Shown here in pieces: positions 1 through 8,485 of a stretch of DNA of 64,000 bases. The number at the start of each line of letters is the position of its first letter. Position 1 is the stretch's first letter. The translations under genes and the position numbers were made by a program. Source of the stretch: an uncultured Chitinophagaceae bacterium (GTDB taxonomy: Bacteria > Bacteroidota > Bacteroidia > Chitinophagales > Chitinophagaceae). The stretch covers positions 124,001 through 188,000 of the forward strand of contig CAIQDX010000102.1 in the NCBI GenBank assembly GCA_903870685.1, written 5' to 3'. Under the pieces are notes generated by a model. That model saw only the letters and a list, made by a program, of their open reading frames with translations, did not search any database and was not told the origin of the DNA.

Positions 1-1594
1 GATTTAATTTTTCGATTTTTTCTTTCGCAACTTTATCTTCGGCTTCATGAGCTTTTGCTTCAGCTTTCATTTTTTCAACTTCTTCTTTACTCAATCCACT
101 ACCCGCTTCGATACGAATTTTTTGTTCTTTACCGGTGCCTTTATCTTTTGCACTCACATGCAATAAACCGTTGGCATCAATATCGAATGTTACTTCAATT
201 TGAGGAACGCCGCGTGGTGATGGTGGAATTCCATCAAGATTAAACATTCCTAAACTTTTATTTTGATTTGCAAGTGGTCTTTCGCCCTGTAACACATGAA
301 TCTGCACACCGGGTTGATTATCGCTTGCTGTAGAAAATATTTCTGTCTTCTTTGTTGGAATAGTTGTGTTTGATGGGATCATCGGTGTTAATACGCCGCC
401 CATTGTTTCAATTCCTAATGTCAATGGAGTTACATCTAACAACAACACATCTTTTATTTCGCCGCTTAATACTGCACCTTGAATGCCTGCACCAATTGCA
501 ACAACTTCATCAGGATTAACACTACGGTTTGGTTTTTTACCAAATAATTTTTCGACTATTTCCTGAACTTTTGGAATACGTGTAGATCCACCAACCAAAA
601 TAACTTCATCAATTTGAGAAAAACTATAACCTGCATCTTTCATTGCAGCTTCACAAGGTTTGATGCAACGTTCAAATAATTTATCGCTTAATGCTTCAAA
701 TTTTGCTCTTGATAATTTTTTCACCAAATGTTTTGGAACACCATCAACAGCTGTGATGTAAGGCAAATTAATTTCAGTTTCTGAAGAAGAACTTAATTCA
801 ACTTTTGCTTTTTCTGCTGCTTCTTTTAAACGCTGTAATGCCATAGGATCTTTACGAAGATCAATTGCTTCATCTTTTTTAAATTCATCAGCCAACCAAT
901 CCATGACAACTTTATCAAAATCATCACCACCTAAATGTGTATCACCATTGGTTGATTTTACTTCAAATACACCTTCGCCTAAATCCAAAACAGAAATGTC
1001 AAAAGTACCACCACCTAAATCGAATACGGCAATTTTTTGATCAGCATGCTTTTTATCCAATCCATAAGCCAAAGCAGCAGCTGTTGGCTCGTTTACAATT
1101 CTGCGAACATTTAAACCGGCAATTTCGCCAGCTTCTTTTGTAGCCTGACGTTGTGCGTCATTAAAATATGCAGGCACTGTAATTACGGCATCTGTAACTT
1201 CCTGACCCAAATAATCTTCGGCAGTCTTCTTCATTTTTTGAAGGATCATTGCAGAAATTTCCTGCGGTGTATATTGACGACCGTCAATGTCAACACGAAC
1301 GGTATTATTGTCACCTTTCACCACTTTATAACCCCAATGACTGATTTCTTCTGTCACTTCATCATAACGACGACCCATAAAACGCTTTACACTCGAAATA
1401 GTATTATGTGGATTAGTGATGGCCTGACGTTTTGCAGGATCGCCAACTTTACGTTCGCCATTCTTCAAAAAGCCGATAACAGATGGCGTTGTACGACGAC
1501 CTTCATCGTTTGCAATTACTACCGGTTCGTTGCCTTCCATAACAGAAACGCAACTGTTTGTTGTTCCTAAATCAATGCCTATAATCTTTCCCAT
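1..1594 (-). CDS. dnaK: Chaperone protein DnaK (Hsp70), C-terminus cut by window edge
   Basis: Hsp70 chaperone that binds unfolded cytoplasmic proteins in an ATP cycle driven by DnaJ and GrpE. Reading the minus strand from the ATG at 1594 gives [20 protein letters not shown], the Hsp70 phosphate-1 motif, then the ATPase-domain motifs [15 protein letters not shown] and [15 protein letters not shown], and the substrate-binding domain with [14 protein letters not shown] and [13 protein letters not shown]. About 531 of the usual 630-640 residues are visible; the helical lid and C-terminal tail lie beyond base 1. No frameshift is seen. Its partners dnaJ and grpE lie together about 52 kb away in this window, so the three are not one operon. 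Confidence 0.97.
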   Translation of the reverse strand, partial: MGKIIGIDLGTTNSCVSVMEGNEPVVIANDEGRRTTPSVIGFLKNGERKVGDPAKRQAITNPHNTISSVKRFMGRRYDEVTEEISHWGYKVVKGDNNTVRVDIDGRQYTPQEISAMILQKMKKTAEDYLGQEVTDAVITVPAYFNDAQRQATKEAGEIAGLNVRRIVNEPTAAALAYGLDKKHADQKIAVFDLGGGTFDISVLDLGEGVFEVKSTNGDTHLGGDDFDKVVMDWLADEFKKDEAIDLRKDPMALQRLKEAAEKAKVELSSSSETEINLPYITAVDGVPKHLVKKLSRAKFEALSDKLFERCIKPCEAAMKDAGYSFSQIDEVILVGGSTRIPKVQEIVEKLFGKKPNRSVNPDEVVAIGAGIQGAVLSGEIKDVLLLDVTPLTLGIETMGGVLTPMIPSNTTIPTKKTEIFSTASDNQPGVQIHVLQGERPLANQNKSLGMFNLDGIPPSPRGVPQIEVTFDIDANGLLHVSAKDKGTGKEQKIRIEAGSGLSKEEVEKMKAEAKAHEAEDKVAKEKIEKLN

Positions 1595-1702
1595 AAAATA
1601 AATTTTTAATTTTCAGATCCGATTCTATAATCAAATCAGCTATGATCGTCAACGATTATGCCATGAGTGATTAGAATGCAAAAATGTCAGACAATAAATA
1701 TC

Positions 1703-2224
1703 CTAATTCAATTCCCCAGTCTTGAAAGAGTAATGTTTCTGGGAGAAATAACTAAATACAATCAATAAACCAGTTGTGACAATCTTTGAAGGAGTTGGAT
1801 ACCATTGAAGTTTGTGTGCAAATAAAATTAATAACCAATAATTCAAAATCATATTTGCTATTACCACAACTAAATATCTAAATAACTGTACGTGTTTTTT
1901 TAAATCAGATTCTGTAAATACAACATAACGATTCAAATAAAATCCTATTGCAAAATTTATCCATATTGCAAATAAGTAATCGGCAGCAATAAAAGGCTTC
2001 AATGCCAAGTTTCCATAAAAAGGGATAAAGCCAAGATGAACGATCTCTTTCTGAAAAATAAAATTATATCCAATTGAATACAACACAATACCCAATAAAA
2101 CATTTGCTCCGCCACAAGCTGCATATCGAAATGTTTGCAAAGGCATGACTCTTTTAAATAATGGATAAAAAAAGTCCACAATATTTAAAATAGTATTTTT
2201 TGTAAAGTGATGTATGCGATTCAT
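1703..2224 (-). CDS. GtrA-family membrane protein
   Basis: A 173-residue protein with four predicted membrane spans (about residues 33-53, 78-98, 113-136 and 147-162) and the GtrA-like opening FRYAACGGANVLLG, followed by FAIGFYLNRYVVF. GtrA-like proteins are small polytopic membrane proteins often linked to flipping lipid-linked sugars or to cell-surface polysaccharide synthesis. The gene is divergent from argS with a 60-base gap and ends about 110 bases from the dnaK start. No glycan gene is adjacent, so its substrate cannot be inferred. The family call is good; the function is inferred. Confidence 0.8.
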   Translation of the reverse strand: MNRIHHFTKNTILNIVDFFYPLFKRVMPLQTFRYAACGGANVLLGIVLYSIGYNFIFQKEIVHLGFIPFYGNLALKPFIAADYLFAIWINFAIGFYLNRYVVFTESDLKKHVQLFRYLVVVIANMILNYWLLILFAHKLQWYPTPSKIVTTGLLIVFSYFSQKHYSFKTGELN

Positions 2225-2284
2225 AAATGCCGGCGAAGGTAAAAATTATTCATTTAGATTTGCCTCTTTAAATGTTAATTTCTA

Positions 2285-4063
2285 ATGAGTGTAGTAGATC
2301 AGATAAAATCAGTTACAGTAAAAGCAATTAAAGAATTATATACTGTTGAATTAACAGAGAATAATATTTTGGTTAATGCCACCAAACCCGAGTTTGAAGG
2401 CGATTATACGGTTGTTCTTTTTGCATTTGTAAAACAACTAAAAAAGTCACCCGATGCGTTGGGGAATGAATTAGGAAATTTTCTTATCGAAAATTACAAT
2501 GAACTATTTACTTCATTCAACATCATCAAAGGTTTTTTGAATTTAAATATTGCAGATAATTACTGGATTGGCTTTTTGCAACAACAACATAAAAATATTT
2601 CTTACGGCGTTAAAGAAAAAAATGGCGACAGAGTAATGGTTGAATATTCGTCTCCTAACACAAATAAACCTTTACACCTCGGACATTTAAGAAATAATTT
2701 TTTAGGATGGAGCATTGCTGAAATTTTAAGTACTAATGGATACGATGTTGTAAAGACCTGCATTGTAAACGATCGTGGCATTCATATTTGTAAAAGTATG
2801 ATCGCATGGCAAATGTTTGCAGATGGTGCAACACCTCAATCAACAAATACAAAAGGAGATCATTTTGTAGGGGATTATTATGTGAAGTTTAATGATGAAT
2901 ATAAAAAACAAATTGAAGAATTAATTGCCACTGGTTTAATTAAAGAAGATGCTGAAAAGCAAGCGCCAATCATGAAAGCCACACAACAAATGTTGCTGGA
3001 TTGGGAAGCTGGAAAGCCCAATGTAATTGAGTTGTGGAAGAATATGAACAGTTGGGTTTACGATGGTTTCAACACAACTTATAAAACTATCGGCAGCGAT
3101 TTTGATAAAATCTATTACGAGAGCAATACTTATTTATTAGGTAAAACAATTGTTGAGAAAGGATTAGAGAAAAATGTGTTTTTTAAGAAAGATGATGGCA
3201 GTGTTTGGATAGATCTTACTGCTGATGGTTTGGATGAAAAAGTAGTGATGCGTAAAGATGGGACATCAGTTTATATTACACAGGATATTGGTTTAGCCGA
3301 ACAAAAACAAAATGAGTTTAATGCCAATCAAAGTATTTATGTTGTAGGTGATGAACAGAATTATCATTTTAAAGTATTGAAATTAATTTGCGAAAAGTTA
3401 GGATTGGCTTCTGCTGATCAGATCTATCATTTAAGTTATGGCATGGTTGAATTGCCAACTGGTAAAATGAAAAGTCGCGAAGGAACTGTTGTTGATGCTG
3501 ATGATCTCGTTGCAGAAATGATAAATATCTCTCAACAAAAAACTGAAGAGTTAGGTAAGGTAAAAGATTTTACTTCCGATGAATTGCATGAATTGTACAG
3601 CACCATCGGATTGGGTGCATTAAAATTTTTCTTATTGCGTGTTGATCCGAAAAAGAAAATGGTTTTTAACCCTGAAGAAAGTATAGATTTTCATGGTTTC
3701 ACAGGACCATTTATTCAATATACACATGCAAGAATAAAAAGTATTTTGAGGAAAATGGGTGAAGTAACGAGTATGAAATCAGGAGTTGAGAATTTGTTGC
3801 CATTGGAAAAAGAGCTCATCATTCAATTAGAAATATTTCCTACTATCATCGGAGAAGCAGCAGCAGAGCACGATCCATCGAAATTGGCAATTTATATTTT
3901 CAATCTCGCCAAAATATTTAATTCCTTTTATAGCGAACATTCAATTGCAAATGCAGAAAGTGAAGAAAAAAAATATTTGCGTTTACAATCGGCTCAATTA
4001 ACCGCTAATGTTATAAAAAAAGGAATGAGTTTATTAGGAATAAAAGTTCCTGAAAGAATGTAA
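2285..4063 (+). CDS. argS: Arginine--tRNA ligase
   Basis: Class I aminoacyl-tRNA synthetase that charges tRNA-Arg in the cytoplasm. The 592-residue protein has the N-terminal Arg-tRNA-synthetase additional domain (about 1-110), the HIGH-type signature as SSPNTNKPLHLGHLRNN near residue 125, the KMSK-type loop as GKMKSREGTVVDADDL near 395, and a C-terminal DALR anticodon-binding domain with GPFIQYTHARIKSILRK. Length is normal for bacterial ArgS. It is followed by its own short gap and then tRNA-Leu. Confidence 0.97.
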   Translation: MSVVDQIKSVTVKAIKELYTVELTENNILVNATKPEFEGDYTVVLFAFVKQLKKSPDALGNELGNFLIENYNELFTSFNIIKGFLNLNIADNYWIGFLQQQHKNISYGVKEKNGDRVMVEYSSPNTNKPLHLGHLRNNFLGWSIAEILSTNGYDVVKTCIVNDRGIHICKSMIAWQMFADGATPQSTNTKGDHFVGDYYVKFNDEYKKQIEELIATGLIKEDAEKQAPIMKATQQMLLDWEAGKPNVIELWKNMNSWVYDGFNTTYKTIGSDFDKIYYESNTYLLGKTIVEKGLEKNVFFKKDDGSVWIDLTADGLDEKVVMRKDGTSVYITQDIGLAEQKQNEFNANQSIYVVGDEQNYHFKVLKLICEKLGLASADQIYHLSYGMVELPTGKMKSREGTVVDADDLVAEMINISQQKTEELGKVKDFTSDELHELYSTIGLGALKFFLLRVDPKKKMVFNPEESIDFHGFTGPFIQYTHARIKSILRKMGEVTSMKSGVENLLPLEKELIIQLEIFPTIIGEAAAEHDPSKLAIYIFNLAKIFNSFYSEHSIANAESEEKKYLRLQSAQLTANVIKKGMSLLGIKVPERM

Positions 4064-4084
4064 CGGAAATTAAAAATTGAAAAT

Positions 4085-4092
4085 TACATTTG
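4085..4092 (+). promoter_or_regulatory. Candidate -7 box for tRNA-Leu
   Basis: TACATTTG matches the Bacteroidota -7 consensus TAnnTTTG and ends 13 bases before the tRNA 5' end. No clear -33 TTTG box is seen at the expected distance, so this is a motif match only. Confidence 0.4.
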
Positions 4093-4105
4093 CGTTTTAT
4101 CAATT

Positions 4106-4189
4106 GCCCGGGTGTTGAAATTGGTAGACAAGCCACTTTGAGGTGGTGGTACTCGAAAGGGTGTGCAGGTTCGAATCCCGTCTCGGGCA
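4106..4189 (+). tRNA. tRNA-Leu (anticodon GAG)
   Basis: An 84-nt class II tRNA. Acceptor GCCCGGG (4106-4112) pairs with CTCGGGC (4182-4188) with one G-U; A4189 is the discriminator expected for Leu. The anticodon stem CCACT/GGTGG closes loop TTGAGGT, placing anticodon GAG at 4140-4142. A long variable arm folds as ACTC-GAAA-GGGT (4151-4162). The T loop is TTCGAAT; the T stem GCAGG/CCCGT has a central A-C mismatch (4167/4179). The 3' CCA is not encoded. Confidence 0.96.
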
Positions 4190-4210
4190 CGATGTTTAAA
4201 AAAACAACAA

Positions 4211-4242
4211 ATTAAAAAGCCAACATAAGTTGGCTTTTTAAT
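4211..4242 (+). terminator. Rho-independent terminator after tRNA-Leu
   Basis: Perfect 14-bp inverted repeat ATTAAAAAGCCAAC / GTTGGCTTTTTAAT with loop ATAA. It can also serve the converging gene at 4274-4678, because the stem carries T runs in both directions. Confidence 0.85.
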
Positions 4243-4273
4243 TTTGCAAAAGAAATTTCTACAAATCGATTAT

Positions 4274-4678
4274 TTAATCAGTTTTCTTTTTAACCAAAGC
4301 CATTCCGCATTTAGGGCAGTCACCAGGTTTTGCTGTTATTATTTCAGGATGCATCGGACATGTGTATGTTGCTGAAATGGTTTCATTTTTCTTAGCTACG
4401 AGGTTCATTCCACACTTTGAACATTTACCGGGTTGCTTACTCACAACATTGGAGTGCATTGGGCACACATAGATTATCTCCGGGTCTTTTGCAACCAGAT
4501 TCATTCCGCATTTCGGGCATTTACCGGCATGATCGCTTACAATATCTTTATGCATAGGACATGTAAATTTCAATGTTGGAGGAGTTACTATTTCATCCTG
4601 TTTATTCTTTTGTTCTATTTGAGCAAAACTTATTGTAGCAAATACCACAGCGATTAAAAAAAGAATTAATTTTTTCAT
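4274..4678 (-). CDS. Secreted protein with three heavy-metal-binding domains
   Basis: A 134-residue exported protein. Signal peptide MKKLILFLIAVVFATISFAQ is followed by three copies of a 24-residue unit with the pattern C-P-M-H-x(8-9)-P/A-G-x-C-x-K-C-G-M-x-L-V, at about residues 39-62, 71-94 and 106-129. This is the heavy-metal-binding (HMBD) motif seen at the N-terminus of copper P-type ATPases and in CusB-like efflux adaptors. Here the motif makes up the whole mature protein, so a periplasmic metal sponge or carrier is likely. The metal cannot be read from sequence. The neighbours are tRNA-Leu and, divergently, the hydrogenase operon; a link to nickel is possible but unsupported. Confidence 0.85.
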   Translation of the reverse strand: MKKLILFLIAVVFATISFAQIEQKNKQDEIVTPPTLKFTCPMHKDIVSDHAGKCPKCGMNLVAKDPEIIYVCPMHSNVVSKQPGKCSKCGMNLVAKKNETISATYTCPMHPEIITAKPGDCPKCGMALVKKKTD

Positions 4679-4895
4679 GGCTTTAATTTTTATAAAATGA
4701 TGAGGCTTTTGAACTTAAAAATATTATTTGAATATGTAATATCCTAAAAGAAATCTATACTACCACTAATTCAAATCCAATTATTTTATAAAACATCTGT
4801 TTGCTGTAATACCAAAATTTATTTTGCGATATTTAAAATCATAAATACTTTATTTAATAGTGACTAAAATCATAATCCCTCTTATTTAGAATAAA

Positions 4896-4903
4896 TAGTT
4901 TTG
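4896..4903 (+). promoter_or_regulatory. Candidate -7 box for hoxEFUYH
   Basis: TAGTTTTG matches TAnnTTTG. It would give a leader of roughly 70 bases before the hoxE ATG at 4979. A -33 element is not evident. Confidence 0.4.
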
Positions 4904-4908
4904 CAAAG

Positions 4909-4936
4909 TCGATTTAAAATCGAAATTCAATTTCGA
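4909..4936. promoter_or_regulatory. Tandem palindromes, candidate operator for the hydrogenase operon
   Basis: TCGATTTAAAATCGA (4909-4923, one central asymmetry) overlaps TCGAAATTCAATTTCGA (4920-4936), which has perfect 8-base arms around a central C. The TCGA boxes therefore fall at about 11-base steps, on one face of the helix. The site starts six bases after the candidate -7 box, where a bound dimer could block or modulate transcription. The binding protein is unknown. Confidence 0.45.
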
Positions 4937-4978
4937 TATCATCAGTAATTATTGTTCTGAACATAATATTGAAGGCTT

Positions 4979-5485
4979 ATGAAAACCGAAACGCTCACAT
5001 CAGATGCCGACCTTGCAAAAGATCCCAGAATAAAATTGATTTCCGCGAAAATTAAAAAAGAAAATTTCAAACCGGATGCATTAATAGAAATTTTGCACAC
5101 AGCACAAAATGCTTACGGTTACTTACCCATGAATGTGTTGAAGTATATCACCAAACAACTTCATTTACCTCCATCTAGAGTTTATTCAACAGTTACTTTC
5201 TATCATTTCTTTTCTTTAAAATCAAAAGGTGATCATACTTGTTTGGTTTGCACCGGTACTGCATGTTATGTAAAAGGCGCTCAAGCAATCTTAAATGAAA
5301 TTGAAAAACAATTTTCATTAAAACCCGGACAAGTTACTGCTGATAATAAATTAGGAATCTCTGTTGCACGTTGTATTGGCGCTTGTGGGCTTGCACCTGC
5401 AGTTGTATTAGATGATGAAGTTCTTGCAAAAGTAAATGCTGAAGAAATTGTAAATAAAATCAATGCTAAAATTGTTGAATCATGA
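4979..5485 (+). CDS. hoxE: Bidirectional NAD-linked hydrogenase, diaphorase subunit HoxE (NuoE-like)
   Basis: Small [2Fe-2S] subunit of the diaphorase module of a group 3d-type hydrogenase, homologous to NuoE of complex I. The 168-residue protein has the thioredoxin-like [2Fe-2S] ligands in the pattern C91-x4-C96 and C132-x3-C136 (TGTACYVKG and ARCIGACGLAP). The helical start ALIEILHTAQNAYGYLP is typical of NuoE/HoxE. First gene of the hox operon; its stop overlaps the hoxF start by four bases (ATGA), which implies translational coupling. Confidence 0.93.
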   Translation: MKTETLTSDADLAKDPRIKLISAKIKKENFKPDALIEILHTAQNAYGYLPMNVLKYITKQLHLPPSRVYSTVTFYHFFSLKSKGDHTCLVCTGTACYVKGAQAILNEIEKQFSLKPGQVTADNKLGISVARCIGACGLAPAVVLDDEVLAKVNAEEIVNKINAKIVES

Positions 5486-7122
5486 ACAGGCAAGATTTAC
5501 AAACAAAAATCACTGCTGAAAAAGCAATAGACCTTTATAAAAAGTATAAACCTAAATTATGTGTATGCTGTGGTGCAGGTTGTATTTCATCGGGCTCTGA
5601 AGAGGTTTTAAAAAAATTAGAAGGAGAAATTAAAACAAGAGGACTGGAAAATGAAGTAGAACTTATTCCTACAGGCTGCATGGGACCATGTAATCAAGGT
5701 CCACTAATTAAATGTTTACCTGAATACACGATCTATCAAAAAGTCGATTGCAGTAATATTAAAGCAATCGTTCAAAGTCAATTGATAGAAAAAAAACCGA
5801 TTGAAGATTTATTATTGTTTGCTGATTCTCGTCCAAAACCTTTTATCGATGCACGTGAAGATCCATACTTTAAAAAGCAAATGAAAATTGCTTTAAAAGA
5901 TTGCGGACATATCAATCCAGAAAAAATAGAAGATTATTTAGTACAAGATGGATATGCAGCATTAGATAAAATTTTATTTCAGATGTCACCTGAAGATGTA
6001 ATTGCTGAAATAAAGCATAGTCGCATGCGTGGTCGTGGTGGTGCCGGTTATCCAACAGGATTAAAATGGGAAACAGTTTATAAATATGTAAGCAATCAAA
6101 AGTATGTGATATGCAATGGTGATGAAGGTGATCCGGGTGCATTCATGGATAGAAGTGTGTTGGAAGGAAATCCGCATCGTGTGTTGGAAGGAATGTGTAT
6201 CGCTGCTTATGCTGTTGGCGCAAACAAGGGCTACGCCTATATCCGCGGCGAATATCCATTAGCAATTAAAAGAATCGAATCAGCAATTAAACAAGCAAAG
6301 AAATTAGGTTTATTAGGAAATAATATTTTAGGAACTGATTTTTCTTTTGATGTTGAAGTTCGTATTGGTGCCGGTGCATTTGTTTGCGGTGAAGAAACTG
6401 CATTGATCGCATCGATCGAAGGAAAAAGAGGAACACCGAAACCTCGTCCCCCATTTCCAGCTGAATCAGGCTTATGGGGCAAACCAACTTTAATTAATAA
6501 CGTTGAAACATTTGCTGGTATCGCTCCTATTATTAATAATGGTGGTGAATGGTACAGCGAAATTGGAACACCAAAAAGTGCAGGAACTAAAGTATTTGCA
6601 TTGGCAGGAAAAATAAATTATTCAGGATTGATAGAAGTACCGATGGGTACTTCATTACGTGAAATTGTTTTTGATATTGGTGGCGGCATTCAAGGTGGTG
6701 GCGAATTTAAAGCAGCACAAACAGGTGGACCATCAGGAGGATGTATTCCTGCAGAACATTTAGATGTGAAGATGGATTATGAATCATTGATAAGCCTTGG
6801 TTCAATAATGGGATCTGGCGGATTGATAGTGATGGATAAAAGTTCCGACATGGTTGATGTTGCTCGTTACTTTATGGAATTTTGTATGGATGAAAGTTGT
6901 GGTAAATGTGTGCCCTGCAGAGTTGGAACAAAAATGATGCATGATCTTCTACAAAAAATTTGTGATTCAAAAGGAACAAAAATTGATCTGGAGAGATTAG
7001 AAGAATTAGCAGTGTATGTTAAAGAATGTAGTTTATGTGGTTTAGGTGCATCGGCTCCAAACCCTTTGCTGAGTACACTTCGGCACTTTAGACATGAATA
7101 TGAAAATAGAATTACAGAATAA
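5482..7122 (+). CDS. hoxF: Bidirectional hydrogenase, NAD(H)-binding diaphorase subunit HoxF (NuoF-like)
   Basis: Flavoprotein subunit that exchanges electrons with NAD(H). Order of domains in 546 residues: an N-terminal thioredoxin-like [2Fe-2S] domain (C29/C30, C34, C66, C70), the FMN/NADH-binding Rossmann-like core with RMRGRGGAGYPTGLKW and GAGAFVCGEETALIASIEG, a SLBB domain, and the C-terminal [4Fe-4S] domain ESCGKCVPCRVGT with a distal ECSLCG cysteine. The extra N-terminal iron-sulfur domain is characteristic of HoxF and of hydrogenase-linked NuoF rather than respiratory NuoF. It overlaps hoxE and is followed by hoxU after 17 bases. Confidence 0.94.
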   Translation: MNRQDLQTKITAEKAIDLYKKYKPKLCVCCGAGCISSGSEEVLKKLEGEIKTRGLENEVELIPTGCMGPCNQGPLIKCLPEYTIYQKVDCSNIKAIVQSQLIEKKPIEDLLLFADSRPKPFIDAREDPYFKKQMKIALKDCGHINPEKIEDYLVQDGYAALDKILFQMSPEDVIAEIKHSRMRGRGGAGYPTGLKWETVYKYVSNQKYVICNGDEGDPGAFMDRSVLEGNPHRVLEGMCIAAYAVGANKGYAYIRGEYPLAIKRIESAIKQAKKLGLLGNNILGTDFSFDVEVRIGAGAFVCGEETALIASIEGKRGTPKPRPPFPAESGLWGKPTLINNVETFAGIAPIINNGGEWYSEIGTPKSAGTKVFALAGKINYSGLIEVPMGTSLREIVFDIGGGIQGGGEFKAAQTGGPSGGCIPAEHLDVKMDYESLISLGSIMGSGGLIVMDKSSDMVDVARYFMEFCMDESCGKCVPCRVGTKMMHDLLQKICDSKGTKIDLERLEELAVYVKECSLCGLGASAPNPLLSTLRHFRHEYENRITE

Positions 7123-7139
7123 GAATTAAATAAAAAGCT

Positions 7140-7847
7140 ATGGCAAAAATATCTGTAAATATTGATGAAAAGAATCTGGAAGTTGAGGTGGGTAAAACTA
7201 TTTTGGAAGTATGCAGAGAAAATGGAATTGAAATATTAACGATGTGCCATTTAAAAGGTATAAGTGATGTTGGTGCATGTCGTTTATGTTTGGTAGAAAT
7301 AGAAGGTGTAAATAAATTATTATCTGCTTGCACCACAAAGATTGCTGCAAACATGATCATTCGCACAAAGACTGAAAAAATAAAAAGATACCAACGAATA
7401 ACAAGTGAATTATTTTTTGCTGAACGTAATCATGTTTGTTCTGTTTGTGTTGCCAATGGAAAATGTGATCTACAAAAATTAGGATATAAAACAGAGATGG
7501 ATCATATCCGTTACCCGTATTTATTTCCGGAATGCGAAGTGGATACATCGCATCCTTGGTATGTGTTAGATCACAATCGTTGCATCATGTGTACACGTTG
7601 TGTTAGAGTTTGTGCAGAGGTTGAAGGTGCTCATAATTGGAACGTGATGAACAGAGGAAATAAAGTTAGAATCATTTCAGATTTTAATACCCCATGGGGC
7701 GAATCTGAAACTTGTACTTCATGTGGTAAATGTGTGCATGCTTGTCCAACAGGTGCTATTTGGCCAAAGGCAATTGTGCAGGGACAATTAGAAAAGAAAC
7801 CTGAAATGATTACTGAATTAATTGAAAAGAGAAAGATGAATTTATAG
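7140..7847 (+). CDS. hoxU: Bidirectional hydrogenase, iron-sulfur subunit HoxU (NuoG-like)
   Basis: Electron-wiring subunit between the diaphorase and hydrogenase modules. In 235 residues there is an N-terminal plant-type [2Fe-2S] domain (C36, C47, C50, C64), a NuoG-type His-Cys [4Fe-4S] site (H98, C100, C103, C109) and two ferredoxin-type [4Fe-4S] clusters (C148/C151/C154/C158 and C192/C195/C198/C202). That matches the short HoxU form rather than full-length NuoG, which continues into a large molybdopterin-like domain. The next gene, hoxY, starts 95 bases on, and that gap holds a copy of the dispersed repeat. Confidence 0.94.
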   Translation: MAKISVNIDEKNLEVEVGKTILEVCRENGIEILTMCHLKGISDVGACRLCLVEIEGVNKLLSACTTKIAANMIIRTKTEKIKRYQRITSELFFAERNHVCSVCVANGKCDLQKLGYKTEMDHIRYPYLFPECEVDTSHPWYVLDHNRCIMCTRCVRVCAEVEGAHNWNVMNRGNKVRIISDFNTPWGESETCTSCGKCVHACPTGAIWPKAIVQGQLEKKPEMITELIEKRKMNL

Positions 7848-7870
7848 TTTGGTGAATAGAGAACAAAGCT

Positions 7871-7928
7871 TACAAGAGTGCGACGCAACGAAGTACAATT
7901 GAAATTATACAGTTGGTTACATAAAATA
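7871..7928 (+). repeat. Dispersed repeat arm (site a), inside the hox operon
   Basis: Contains ACAAGAGTGCGACGCAAC and the less conserved tail that ends GGTTACATAAAAT. It fills most of the hoxU-hoxY gap. Same family as the sites at 14.4, 16.7, 17.9, 23.4, 29.2, 33.3, 34.7, 40.8, 44.8 and 56.4 kb. Confidence 0.85.
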
Positions 7929-7942
7929 AAATCAACAACAAA

Positions 7943-8485
7943 ATGAGTAAGAAAAAAATAGCAACAGTTTGGTTGGGCGGATGTTCGGGATGCCACATGA
8001 GTTTATTGGATATTGATGAACGAATTTTAGATGTTGCAAAATTGGCCGACATCGTTAAATGTCCAATCGTTGATGGTAAAGAATTACCAGAAGTTGATAT
8101 TGTTTTAGTAGAAGGTTCTGTTACCAGCGATGAACATTTACGCGAAATATTACACATTAGAAAGCAGACGAAAGCCTTGGTAGCATTGGGCGATTGTGCT
8201 GTTACCAGTAATATTACAGGTATGCGAAATTATTTTCCACTGAAAGATGTTTTTGAAACTGCGTATGTAAATGCAGTAAGTAATGATAAAGAAGGTTCAG
8301 TACCTGATCATCCTGAATTATTAAAACTGCGTGATAAAGTTGTTCCGTTGCAAGAGGTAGTAAAAGTTGATTTTGTTATTCCCGGTTGCCCTCCTGATGC
8401 CGATACAATTTTCTATGTGTTATTCGAATTTTTAAACGATCGTGTTCCTAATTTAAGTGACGTAAAAAAATTGAGATATGGATAG
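7943..8485 (+). CDS. hoxY: Bidirectional [NiFe]-hydrogenase small subunit HoxY
   Basis: Carries the proximal [4Fe-4S] cluster that passes electrons from the NiFe centre to HoxU. The 180-residue length is right for HoxY, which lacks the C-terminal clusters of membrane hydrogenase small subunits. Cluster ligands are C14 and C17 (GGCSGCHMSLLD), C85 (GDCAVTS) and C149 (PGCPPDAD). No twin-arginine signal is present, so the enzyme is cytoplasmic. The 3' end overlaps hoxH by eight bases. Confidence 0.94.
   Translation: MSKKKIATVWLGGCSGCHMSLLDIDERILDVAKLADIVKCPIVDGKELPEVDIVLVEGSVTSDEHLREILHIRKQTKALVALGDCAVTSNITGMRNYFPLKDVFETAYVNAVSNDKEGSVPDHPELLKLRDKVVPLQEVVKVDFVIPGCPPDADTIFYVLFEFLNDRVPNLSDVKKLRYG

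Larger units (their letters stand above)
4679..4978. other. Divergent intergenic region upstream of the hydrogenase operon
   Basis: A 300-base, very AT-rich gap between the metal-binding protein and hoxE. It holds a candidate -7 box at 4896-4903 and two overlapping palindromes at 4909-4936, listed separately. No ORF, RNA gene or copy of the dispersed repeat is seen here. Confidence 0.7.

Noticed and set aside
1151-1570. Long plus-strand frames inside dnaK
   Set aside because: They lie antisense to a conserved Hsp70 sequence and have no family motif.
4679-4978. FNR/CRP-type site upstream of hoxE
   Set aside because: No TTGAT-N4-ATCAA or TGTGA-N6-TCACA site is visible; only the TCGA palindromes stand out.
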